A stretch of DNA of 64,000 bases. It comes from Calonectria ilicicola (taxonomy: Eukaryota > Ascomycota > Sordariomycetes > Hypocreales > Nectriaceae). The notes beneath the pieces were generated by a model. That model was not told where the DNA came from. It made no database searches and saw only the letters and a list, made by a program, of their open reading frames with translations. The stretch is from assembly GCA_020809705.1 (NCBI GenBank), contig CP085825.1:5332001-5396000 (forward strand), read 5' to 3'. Both the position numbers and the translations under genes were made by a program. Positions within the stretch are counted from its first letter, which is position 1; each line of letters opens with the position of its first letter. Positions 10,330-21,869 of this stretch are shown piece after piece.

Positions 10330-11575
10330 AATTATATTATTATTAAATATTAAATAAGAAAAAAGCACTTTTAATTATTTAAATAAATATTATTTAACTC
10401 TCTCTTTTTCTTAATCTTAATATATTTATTATTTACTTTAATCTTTTAACTTTCTCCTTTAATTTTAAAAATTATAAATAAAAAATATTTTATTTAAAAT
10501 CTTTTATATTTAATTATTATATTAATAATTATAAATATTTATTATAAAAATTATGTTTTCTTTTTTAAATTTTTAAATTTAAATTTATTATATTTTTATA
10601 TTATTTTTTAAAAATAATTATATTTTTTTTAATAAATTTTTTATTATTTATATAAAATTTATTTTTATAAAATATTTTAAATTTATTTTAATAAATTATA
10701 AATTTTAATTTAAAATTTTTTTTAAAATTATAATAATAATAAATTTAATTAAATTTAATTATATAATTTATTTAATTAAAATATAATTAATTTTATAATA
10801 AAATTATTTTTATAATAAAATTATTTTTATAATAAAATTATTTTTATAATAAAATTATTTTTATAATAAAATTATTTTTATAAAAATTTAAATAATTATA
10901 TTTAAAATAATTTTTTTTATTAAAATTATAAAATTTAATATATATTTTTTATTATTTTTAATATAATATTATTTAATATTATATTTTTATAATTAAAATT
11001 ATTTATTTATTAAAAAATATATTAATAATATTTTTTATATATAATTATCTTTTATATTATATATTAAATATTAATCAAAATTTATTAAAAATAAATTAAA
11101 TTATCTTTTATATTATATATTAAATATTAATTAAAATTTATTAAAAATAAATTAAATATAAATTTTAAAATTAATTTTATAATTTATTAAAAAATAAAAT
11201 TTATTATATATAAATTTTAAATATTTATATTTTTATTAATAATTTTAATATAAATAATTAAAAATTCATTAAAAAAAATATTAAATTTTAAAAAAAATAA
11301 TATAAAAATATAATAAATTTAAATTTAAAAAAAAAGTTTTAAAAAAGAATTTTTATAACAAATATTATTAATAATAAATATAAAAATTAAATAAATAAGA
11401 TTTAAAAAGAAATAAAGTTTATTTATAAAGATTAAAGAAGATAATAAATAAATCTTATATAATAAAATTCTAAGATTAAGAAAAAAGAAAATTAAATAAT
11501 ATCTATTTAAGTAATTAAAAGTGCTTTTTTTTATTTAATATTTAATAAAAATATAATCATTAAATATAAATAATA
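10330..11575. repeat. Family A elements, inverted composite
   Basis: A minus-oriented family A end (about 10330-10600, with the AAAAAAGCACTTTTAATTA word) faces a plus-oriented copy (about 10690-11575, ending AGTAATTAAAAGTGC). The 18-bp tandem array at 10794-10890 lies inside the plus copy. Confidence 0.6.
10794..10890. repeat. Tandem array, unit about 18 bp (TTTTATAATAAAATTATT)
   Basis: Five near-identical units in family A sequence. The same position of other A copies has a single unit (AACTTTATAATAAGATTACTT), so the expansion is local to this copy. Confidence 0.85.
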
Positions 11576-11624
11576 TATTATTTATAAATAAATATTTTAA
11601 TTGTTATATTTAAATTTTTTTAAT

Positions 11625-11870
11625 ATATATTTAAAAAAGATTTATTTAAATATATATTATTATATTCTTAATTAATAAAAAAAATTTTTTTTATTATATA
11701 AGATTTTTAATTATTAAGGTTTTTTTATTTTATATTATTTTTAAATTTTAAAATTAATATAAAAGTAATTATATTAATAAATTTAAAAGTTTATTATAAA
11801 ATATACTTTTAAGTCTTATAACTTTATTAATATCTTTTTTTTAAAAAAAGAAAATAATTATATAAAAAAT
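11625..11870 (+). repeat. Family B element, left part missing
   Basis: Matches only the right-hand third of family B (AATTATTAAGGTTTTTTTAT to the ATATAAAA end). The right end coincides with that of full copies, while the left part is absent. Confidence 0.65.
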
Positions 11871-12026
11871 ATATTTCTAAAATTTTAATATTAAATAAAA
11901 AGCTTATAATAAAAATATTATAATAAAATATTAAATAAAAAATTAAAAAAGAATATAATAAAAAAAATAAAAATTATAAATAATTTTTTAAAAATAATTT
12001 AATTATTTAAATATATATATTTAATA

Positions 12027-13185
12027 TTTTAGTAAATTATAAGCTCTAACTTAAAAAGAGCTTTAAAGCTATAATAATAATAAATATAATTAAATTTAGT
12101 TATATAATTTACCTAATTAAAATATAATTAACTTATAATAAGATTACCCTTATAAAAACTTAAATAATTATATTTAAAATAACTTTCTTTTACTACTTAT
12201 ATCCTATTGTACTAATTATATTCTATTAATTATTTAATTAAACTATTATTTATATTTCCTATTTTATAATCTTTTTCTTTCTTTTTTTTATTATTATATA
12301 TTTTTAATTATTTTATTTAATATAAATATCTATTTATAATCTTTATTATTTATTTCTTTTAAAAATTTTTTTATTTATTATTTAAAAAAATCTTTTATTT
12401 TTAAATTTAATATTTTTAAAAAATAAAATAAATTTTAATTTTATTATTTATATTATTTATTTAAAAAAAATTTTTATTTTTTTTAAAATATTTAAAAATA
12501 TCTTTAATTAATTAAATTAAATCAAATTTTATTAATTTAAATTAATTAATTAATATATTTAATTATAAATTTACTTTTTAAAAGATTATTATTAATATAA
12601 TTAATATATTATTTATAAGTAGATATCTCAGCTATATATATATATATTTAAGGGTATATATTTAAAGGTTTTTTTTAATATATATTTAAAAGAGAAAATT
12701 CTTTCTTTTATTATATATGGTTTCTAGCTATTAAGGTTTTTTTATCTTATATTACCTTTAAACTTTAGAGTTAATACAAAAGTGATTGTACTAATTAATA
12801 TAAAAGTTTATTATAAGGTATACCTTTAAGTCTTATAATCTTATTAATATCTTTCTTTTCTAAGAGAAAGAAAATAACTATATAAAAGACAAATAACTTT
12901 TTTATTAAGATTATAAATTTTAATATATATTTTTTATTATTTTTAATATAATAATATTTAAATATTATATTCTTTAAAATTATAATTTAAATTATTTAAA
13001 TATTAAAAAATATATTAATAATAATCTTTATAAATAATTATTATTTAATTAATATATTTATTATTAAAAAAATTTAATAAAAAATTTTTTTTTATTATAT
13101 ATATAATAAAATTAAAATTATTAATTTTATATATAATATTATAAAAAATAAAATTTATTAAATATAAATTTAAAATTAATAATTA
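12027..13185 (+). repeat. Family A element split by a family B insertion
   Basis: Starts with the family A left end TTTTAGTAAATTATAAGC. It is interrupted near 12190 by a B element and resumes at about 12893 with the next family A words. The B insertion is bounded by AAATAACTTTCTT on the left and AAATAACTTTTTT on the right, a target duplication of about 13 bp with one C/T difference. The right end is decayed and only approximate. Confidence 0.7.
12193..12892 (+). repeat. Family B element inserted in family A
   Basis: Begins ACTACTTATATCC and ends CTATATAAAAGA, the standard family B ends. At about 700 bp it is slightly shorter than the 0.83-0.84 kb copies. Bounded by the duplicated A-element word AAATAACTTTYTT. 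Confidence 0.75.
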
Positions 13186-13189
13186 TATT

Positions 13190-13505
13190 TTTATTAAATA
13201 TTAAATAAAAAAAAGTATTTTTAATTATTTAAATAAATATTATTTAATCTTCCTTTTTTTAATTTTAAAATATTTATTTATTATTTTTCTTAATTTTTAT
13301 AAATAAACTTTATTTCTTTTTAAATTTTATTTATTTAATTTTTATATTTATTATTAATAATATTTATTATAAAAATTCTTTTTTAAATTTTTAAATTTAA
13401 ATTTATTATATTTTAATTAAATAAATTATATAATTAAATTTAATTATATTTATTATTATTATAACTTTAAAGCTTTTTTTAAATTAAAGCTTATAATTTA
13501 TTAAA
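13190..13505 (-). repeat. Family A element, short form (about 0.32 kb)
   Basis: Has both family A ends in minus orientation (TTTTTATTAAATATTAAAT on the left, TTATAATTTATTAAAAT on the right) but lacks the roughly 400 bp of internal sequence present in the long form at 31608-32362. The split copy at 44159-49851 has the same short structure. Confidence 0.7.
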
Positions 13506-13514
13506 ATATATTTT

Positions 13515-14665
13515 ATATATTAAAAAAAGGCTAATTTAAATAAATAATTTTATTAAATAAAATTCCACTTATAATATAATTAATATAACCTTTTTATTAA
13601 AAGAGTCTATTAATTATATTATAAAAAATACTTTTAATAATAATTTAAAAAAATTAGCTAGCTTTAAAAGAATTAAAGACTATTTTTAAAGTTTTTTAAA
13701 ACCTTCTATTAAATTATAAAGCTAAGTTTATATAATTTTATTTAAAGGCTTATTATATATTTATTAAATATATAAAAAATTAAAGCTTTTAAAAAAGATT
13801 TTTTAAAAAATTTAAAAAAATTAATTTAATAAGTATTTTATTTTATTTTATTATTTTTTAATTATAAAGTTTTAAATTATTAATTATTTTATATAAGATT
13901 TTTATAAAATCTATTATAATTCTATTATAAAAGGCTTAAAAAAATTAAAAAAATGTTTTCTTAAAAAGCTAGATTCTTTAGCTATTAGAAATTGTAAGCC
14001 TTTTATTTTAACTCTTATTTGAAATCTTAGATTTAAATTAATTTATTTAAAATTAAATTTAATTAGTTAATTTTATATATATTTATTATAATTATAAAAA
14101 AAAGTCAATTTAAAATAAAATAAAAATAAAAAAATATTTAAAAAATCTTAATTTAAATTTAGCTTTTAATAAATTAAATAAGAATATTTATAATAAAAAT
14201 TCTTTTAAATTAAGGTTTAATTCTAATTTTAAAAGAATTATATATAATAAATTTAAATCTTAAAAAAGAATATATTATATATTTAAATAAAAAAGCTTTA
14301 AATTTAAAGATTAAAAGTTAACTTTTTTTATTTATTTTTTTAATTTTATTTTATTTTATTTTATATTTATTATATATTAATTTTTTTTTAAATTAATAGA
14401 TTTAAATATTAAAAAATTAATTATATTAATTTTTTTATTTTAAATATATTAATTAGGTATTATTTAATTATTTTAATTACTTTTATTTTTATAAAAAGTA
14501 TTTTCTTTATAAAAAATATTATTATTTTTAAAATAAAAATAGACTTTTTAAAGAAGTAGTTAAGTAATTAATTTTAATAAAAAGCTAGGATTTTAATAAT
14601 ATTAATAATTTAGATTTTAAATTATATAATAAAAATAATTTAAAATAAATATATTATATATATAT
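13515..14665 (+). pseudogene. hAT transposase remnant, C-terminal part (copy 2)
   Basis: Aligns by eye with 18690-19800 of the complete hAT element: the same order of words, including ATTAGCTAGCTTTAAAAG, TTTAATAAGTATTTTATTT and the C-terminal region ending TTTAGATTTTAAATTATATAA. It is more decayed than the complete copy; in-frame stops are everywhere. The left part and the terminal repeats are missing. It is followed by an imperfect tandem (TTTTAATTATTTTATTATATTAAAT) at about 14700-14810. Confidence 0.75.
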
Positions 14666-14699
14666 ATATTTTAAATATATTATTGTATTAAATATAGTA

Positions 14700-16016
14700 T
14701 TATTTTAATTATTTTATTATATTAAATCTAATATTATTTTAATTATTTTATTATATTAAATTTATTATTATTTTAATTTTATTATTATTTTTTTATTTTA
14801 TTATATTAAATTTATTTTTACCTTTAACTTTATTAATTGTAGTTCTTTTATATATATTTATATTAAATAAAATAAATTTAAATATTTCATATTAAATTCA
14901 TTTTTTAATTTTTATTATAATAAATACTTTAAATAACTTATTTAAAATTATAATAATTTCTTTCCTTTAAAGTTCTACTACTAACACTAAATTAGCCTTC
15001 TTTTTAATTAAAATAAATATCTTTATATATTTAATTTTATCTTAAAATTAATTAATGAAGTTTATATTACTTATTAAAAGAGAGTTCTTATAAAATTAGC
15101 CTTTATTTTTCTTTTAAATTAATTATAATAAAGATATATTAATAAAGTTATTTTAAGATTTTTATCTTTTTTTTCTTTATTAGTTTAGGACCTAGAAGCT
15201 TATAATTAAGATCTTTATTATTATTTTATTTATTCTTCTTAAATAGTATACTTATTAGTTTTTAAGGTTTTAGTTTATTATTATTAAGATTTTTAAAGAA
15301 GGATTTAATAATAATTAAATCAAATTCTATTATTTTTTAAAATTTATTAATAATATATATTTCTTCTTTAATTATAATTAATATATATAAGCTAATTTAT
15401 TTTCTTTTCTTTTAATATGTATATAAACTTATAATTATAAAAAGATATTTAATACAGTTAAGATATTAAAGCTATTTTAAATAATAAGAGCTTTAATTAT
15501 TTATCCTTTAATATAATATTTATATATTTTATTTATTACTTTATAAATAGCTTTTATTTATTTTATTATATTTAATAAAGATTTAAAATTTTTTATTATT
15601 TATAAATATAATCTAAATATAAAAAAATAAATATAAATTTATTAGAGCTAATAGTATTATTTATTATTTTTACTATTACTTAAAGTATTTCTTTTTATTT
15701 TAATAAAAGATCTTCTTATTAAATAATCTTATAAGTATATTAAATAGGTATATAATATCTTTCTACCTTTTTAACAAAATAGTATATTTTTATTAATATT
15801 ATTAAAATTGTAGTATCTTTTACTTTTGTCTTTTAATAGAACTTTTTATTAATAAAGCTTATTTTAAGATTAGTAATTATTTAATTAAATAATTTAATAT
15901 ATATATTAATTTAATAAAGTTTTATTTTTTATATATTTAATAATATTATATTAGATAAGAATTAAATAATATTAAATAATATTACTTTATTAATAATATA
16001 AAGTATTAATTTATTA
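14700..16016. other. Decayed AT-rich sequence, unassigned
   Basis: After the short tandem near 14700-14810 I recognise no element ends and no coding motif. Sparse C/G-containing words (AGTTTAGGACCTAGAAGC near 15181) suggest it was once ordinary sequence. It ends at the target duplication of the complete hAT element. Confidence 0.4.
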
Positions 16017-16024
16017 TTTAAATA
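16017..16024. repeat. hAT target-site duplication, left copy (TTTAAATA)
   Basis: Identical to 20062-20069. Exact match immediately outside both terminal inverted repeats. Confidence 0.92.
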
Positions 16025-19000
16025 CAAGGATGTGATTTTAGTATTTAGTATTTAGTATTAGTGTTAGTATTTTACTAAATTGGTAATACTAAATTAGTAT
16101 TAGTATTTAAAAATACTAAAATTTTAATATTTTTAAATACTAATACTAAATTAGTATTTACTAATTTAGTAAAATACTAATTTAATAAATACTAATTTAG
16201 TAAAATACTAATTTAATAAATACTAATTTAGTAAAATATTAATTTAGTAAATACTAATTTAGTAAAATATTAATTTAATAAAATACTAATTTAATAAAAT
16301 ATTAATTTAAAAAATATTAATTTAGAAAAAATAATAATAAAAAAATTATAATTATAATAATAAAATATAAAAATTATAATATTATAAATAAATAAATATA
16401 TAAATAAATAAATAATTATATTTAAGATTTTAATTAAATTATATAATAGTATATAAAAATATTTATTAATAAACTTATTTCTTATTTAATATATTAATAA
16501 ATATATTTATATTTTATAATAATAATTTAAATAAAAATAATATACTTAATAAAATCTTTATATTTAATTATTTCCTTAAAATAATTTAAATAAAAAAATT
16601 CCTTATATCCAGTTATTTCCTTAAATTAGCCTATATAAAAAAATTCCTTATATCTAGTTATTTCCTTAAAATAGCCTATATAAAAATCATACCTTATAAT
16701 ATAGGCTAAATAAAAATCATACCATTTATTATAAATTAATTATAAATCAATTATAAATCATATAATCTTATTATAAATCATAATTTTATTTATCTTTATA
16801 TAATAATCTTCTTTTTCTTTATTTTATTTTTTCTTTTCTTTTTTAAATATATATATATATATATATATTAAAGCTTATTATATCTTTAAAAATCAATATT
16901 TTTATATTCTTTAAAAATGGCTTCTTCTAGCTATAATGAATCTGAAAATAATTATAAAGAAGATAGTTTTTCTGAAACTAATATTAGTTTTTCTAAAGCT
17001 AATAATAGTATTTTTAAAAGTAATTTAGCTTCTTCTTCTAATTTTGAAAATAATTCTAGCTCCCAAATTACTAATTCTTTTTAATTCAATTTATAATAAA
17101 TCCATATATAAATTAGAAGAAGTTAATTTTTTTAAAATTTATATTATAAAAGAGGGTTTATTTATTAGAACCTTATTACCTATTAATTTTTCTAGAGAAA
17201 GAGAAATTAAAATTTTATATATAAGGTATATATATTTTTTTTAACTTTTTTTATATTCTTTTTTAATAATTATATATTAATACTATTTTTATAATTATAA
17301 ATATTTTATAATTACAACTATAAAAGGATTTCAATCTTCTAATTTAGTAAAACATTATAATTCTAAATATCTAGAAATTGCAACTAATAAAAAAACTAAA
17401 AGAACTAAAAAAAGAAGTAAGTTATTTTTTTTAATAATATATATATATATTAATATTTAATTGGAATTAAAACCTTTATTAATAAAATAGATTTTTTAAA
17501 AAAGCTAAAGAAATTGAAAATAATTTTATAAAAAAGAAGCTTTAAATAAGATTTTATATTTTCTTATAAAAAATAATTTATCTTTTAAACTTTTAAATTT
17601 TAAATTATTTTAAGATTTATTACTTTATTATAATAAGTAAGTTATTTATTTTATTTTTATTATATATATATATTTTAATATATAACTAATTTTTTATTAG
17701 AAATTTACTTATTATAAATAAATAGAAAATAAAGGATATATTAAATGAAAATTATAAAAATAGCTTAATTAAGCTAAATTCTAATTTAGCAGCTAATATT
17801 AATTCCTTAGGGACTTTTTCTCTAGTTTTTAATATTTAGACTGCTAATAATCAAAATACCTATTTAGGTATTATATTAACTTATATTTCTGAAAATTTTA
17901 AATTAGAATATAAGTTAATAGGTATTTATTTATTTTTTAAATTATTTTATTTTTTAAATTATTTTATTATATAAATAAAATATATACTAATATATATATA
18001 TTTAGGATTTAATAAATTAATTAAAAGTCATACTAGATTATATATATATAAAGAATTTTTTAATTCTTTAATTATATATCCTAAACTAACTTTAAAAAAT
18101 ATCTTTAAATTAGTATTTTATTTTTTATATAGATTTAATTTTTTATTTAAATATATATATATATATATTATTTATTTACTTAAATATATATATTATTTAT
18201 TTATAATATTACTAGAGATAATATAGCTAATAATAATCAATTTATAAATATATTTAAAGCTATTTATAAAAATAACTTTAATATAAATTTTATAAATGAT
18301 ATTTACTGTATTAATTATATTTTAAATATAATAATTTAAGATATATTAAAAGAATTTATTTCTTCTAATTCTATAGAAATTGAATTATCTAATTATATAA
18401 ATTTAATTTATATAGAAAATTCTGAAATAAAAGAAATAGAAGATATTCCTATTAATAGTAAGTTTTTTTATAAAAAAAATATGTTTATATATTAATATAT
18501 ATTTTATAGGTTTTATTAGTTGATTAAGAAAATTGGCTAGTATAACTAAATATATATAAGAAGGGAAAAAACTATTAAAAGAAGAAATAGAAAAATATAA
18601 AAAAGAAGGATTATTTAATCCTTCTTTTAATAAAAAAACTATTCCTTTAGGTAAGTTTTTTATTATATATATATTTTATATATTATAAAAAATAGCTCTA
18701 ATAATAATTTAAAAAAGCTAGCTTTTTCTAATATAAATTAGCTAGCTGTAAAAGATTTAAAGATTATTTTTAAGGTTTTTTAAAACTTTCTATTAAATTA
18801 CAAGGCCAAGTTTATATAACTTTACCTAAAGAACTTTTATATATTTATTAAATATATAAAAAATTAGAAATTTTAAAAGAGGAATTTTTAAAAAAATCTA
18901 AAAAACCTAACTTAGTAAGTCTTTTTTTAATTTATAAAGCTTTATTTTATTAATTATATTATATAGGATTTTTATAAAATTTATTATAATTCTATTATAA

Positions 19001-20061
19001 AAGGCTTAAAAAAACTAGAAAAATATTTTCCTAAAAGGCTAGATTTTTTGGCTATTAAAAATTATAAGCCTTTTATTTTAACTATTATATTAGATCCTAG
19101 ATTTAAATTAACCTGTTTTTAAGAAAATGGATTATTATATTATTATTTAGATATAAATAAAGATATTTTAAATTTATTTAAAACTGAATTTAATTGGTTA
19201 GTTTTTTATTTATATATAATTAATTATATATATATATTTCTTTTTTTAAAGCTAATTTAAAATAGAATAAAAATAGAAAAATATTCAGAAAATCCTAATT
19301 TAAATTTATCTTTTAATAAATTAAATAAGGATATTTATAATAGAAATTCTTCTAAATCAGGGTCTAGTTCTAATTCTGAAAAAGAATTATACATAGGAAA
19401 TTTAGACCTTGAAGAAGAATATACTATATATTTAAATAAAAAAGCTTTAAATTTAAAGGTTAGAAATTAACTTTCTTTATTTTATTTTTATTATTTTATT
19501 TTATTTTATTATATATTAATTATATATTAATTATTTTTTTAGATTGATATACTTAAATATTAGGAAATTAATTATACTAGATTTCCTATTTTAAGTATTT
19601 TAGTTAGATGTTATTTAGCTATTCCTACTATTTCTATCTTTATAAAAAGTATTTTTTCTATAAAAAATATTATTATTTCTAAAAATAGAAATAGACTTTC
19701 TAAAGAAGTAGTTAAGTAGTTAATTTTATTAAAAGGTTGGGATTATAGTGATATTAATAGTTTAGATTTTGAATTATATAATGAAAATGATTTAGAATAA
19801 ATATATTATATATATATTTTTTTTAAATATATTATTTTAATTATTTTAATTATTATTTTATTTATTTATATATTTAATATATTAAATACTAAAGTTTTAG
19901 TATTTAGAATATTAATATTATACTAAATTAGTATTTTACTAAATTAATATTTACTAAATTAGTATTTACTAAATTAGTATTATACTAATTTAGTATTAGT
20001 ATTGAAAAATACTAAAAGATTAGTATTTAGTTTAGTATTAGTATACTAAATCACAACCCTG
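16025..20061 (+). mobile_element. Complete hAT DNA transposon (4037 bp) with 8-bp target duplication
   Basis: Perfect 8-bp direct repeats TTTAAATA (16017-16024 and 20062-20069) flank it, the hAT target-site length. Terminal inverted repeats read CAAGGATGTGATTT at the left and CAGGGTTGTGATTT as the reverse complement of the right end; 12 of 14 agree. Both ends carry clustered subterminal repeats of the TAGTATTTAGTATTA type (16039-16325 and 19885-20050), the usual hAT transposase binding arrangement. The body encodes one decayed transposase on the plus strand. It is the least decayed of three hAT copies here, so probably the latest to arrive, yet it cannot make a functional protein. Confidence 0.93.
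16917..19800 (+). pseudogene. Decayed hAT transposase
   Basis: Opens with ATG at 16917 (MASSSYNESENN) after a TATA-like AT tract. Near 17290-17400 is a BED-finger remnant: GFQSSNLVKHYNSK, with the expected cysteines and a histidine read as tyrosine or threonine. The hAT C-terminal dimerisation region is at about 19550-19800: ILKYW, TRFPILSIL, YLAIPTIS, SKNRNRLSKE and LILLKGWDY, ending at TAA 19798-19800. Numerous in-frame TAG/TAA codons sit where CAG/CAA is expected (for example between KEVVK and LILL). The stretch SERVFS usual in the family is replaced. Several short introns are probable (GTAAGT donors near 17417 and 17637). No functional product is possible as it stands. Confidence 0.88.
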
Positions 20062-20069
20062 TTTAAATA
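20062..20069. repeat. hAT target-site duplication, right copy (TTTAAATA)
   Basis: Identical to 16017-16024. Confidence 0.92.
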
Positions 20070-20314
20070 TATAATATTTATAATAATTTTATAATTAAAT
20101 TTATAATTATTTTAAATTATGAATTTAAATCTTTAAGATATTTTTATATAAAATTAATTACTTTTAAGAAATTTTTATTAATTTTTTAATTATTTATCTT
20201 TTTATAATATAATTAATTTTTATTAAGAAATTATATAATTAATTTATTAAAAAATATTTAAAATAATAATAAAATTAATAGAATTTAATATTAATAAGAT
20301 TATATTATATAAAT

Positions 20315-20545
20315 AATACTACTTATATTCTATTATATTAATTATATCCTATTAATTATTTAATTAAATTATTATTTATATTTCCTATTTTAATATAATA
20401 TTTATTTAAAAGTAATTATTTTCTTTCTTTTTCTTTTCTTTTTATAAACTATTCTTTCTTTTAAATTATTTTCTTTAATTTATTAATTTATTTATATTTT
20501 AAAATTTATTTTATATTTATTTAATTTCAATAATTGTATTATTAT
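20315..20545 (+). repeat. Family B element, left part only
   Basis: Begins ACTACTTATATTCTATTA and carries the B words ATTTCCTATTTTAATA and CTTTCTTTTTCTTTT, then stops near the family A fragment that starts about 20545. Confidence 0.6.
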
Positions 20546-20640
20546 TAAATATTAAATAGAAAAAAAAGCACTTATAATTACTTAGATAGATACTATCTAG
20601 CTCTCTCTTTTCCTTAACCTTAATGTTTATCTTTCATATA
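20545..20640 (-). repeat. Family A end fragment
   Basis: ATTAAATATTAAATAG followed by the GCACTTATAATTACTTAGATAGATACTATCTAG region: one end of family A, relatively rich in C and G compared with other copies. Confidence 0.65.
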
Positions 20641-21850
20641 ATTATTTTCTTTCTTTTAGAAAAGAAAGACATTAATAAGATATTACAATTCTAACTATAT
20701 CATATATATACTCTAGCTGGTTGTGATATTATTAACATCATAACATATATCCTTTTAATACAATAACTAGAGTCTACTCTATTATAATTTATAATATTAA
20801 AAGGCTGTATATTTAAATCCTACCTTATATACTAATTTAAAGCTTTTTTTAAAGTTATAGTCCTATCTAGCTTAATAAACTCTTAAGAATATATATAGTA
20901 GGGCTATTTAGTTATATATTTTATTATATTAGCTTAAGTGGATAGATTTTATAAGAGAGGGAAGTATTATGATAGTTTTAATTATGTTATATATATATTT
21001 TAGTTAATTATGATGTTATTAATATTATAATGTATATTCTTTTAATGTAATGGCTAGGGTTTATTTTATTATATAAGATTATAGGACTTAAAGGTATATC
21101 TTATAATAGACTTTTAAATGGATTAGTACAATTGTTTTTATATTAATTTTAAAGTTTAAAGGTAATATATAATAAAAATTTTAATAAATAAAAGCTTTAT
21201 GTAATAAAAAGAAGAATTTTTTATTAATTAAAAATATAATAATATATATTTAAATAAATCTTTTTTAAATATATATAAAAAAAAACCTTTAAATATACTT
21301 TTAAATATAATTAAAATATTTATTTATAAATAATATATTATTTATATTAATAATAATCTTTTAAATAATAATTCTATAATTAAATATATCAATTAATTAA
21401 TTTAAATTAATAAAATTAAATTTAATAAATTTAATTAAAAATGTTTTTAAATATTTTAAAAAAAATAAAAAAAATATATTAAATAAATAATATAAATAAT
21501 AAAAATTAAATTTTATTTTATTTTTTAAAATAATAAACTTTTTTTTAAAATAATAAATCTTATAAAAAAATTCTTTATTTAAAAATAATAATAAATAATA
21601 AAATTAATATTAAAATATTTTAAAATATTTAAAAATATTTAAAAATAAAAAACCTTTCCTAAATAATAAATAAATAAGATTTTTAAAGGAAATAAATAAT
21701 AAGGAATATAAATAGATTTATATATTAAATAAAATAGTTAAAAGTATTAAATAATAGAATAAAAAGGGTAGGAAAGGCTGTAGAATAGGAAATGCAAATA
21801 ATAGTTCAATCAAATAACTAATAGGATACGATCAGTGTAATAGTGTCACA
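20640..21850 (-). repeat. Family B elements in minus orientation, partly duplicated
   Basis: The left border of family B is at about 21850, reading on the minus strand TGTGACACTATTACACTGAT. This copy extends beyond the CACTAC start of the others and is the least decayed B left end in the window. The right-end region appears twice, near 20640-20830 and 20960-21310, suggesting a partial duplication or two overlapping copies. Confidence 0.55.
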
Positions 21851-21869
21851 AGACAAGGCTAGGGGTAGG

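Noticed and set aside
17044..17244. 66-codon open frame inside the AT-rich block
   Set aside because: Part of the decayed hAT transposase region in another frame; not an independent gene.
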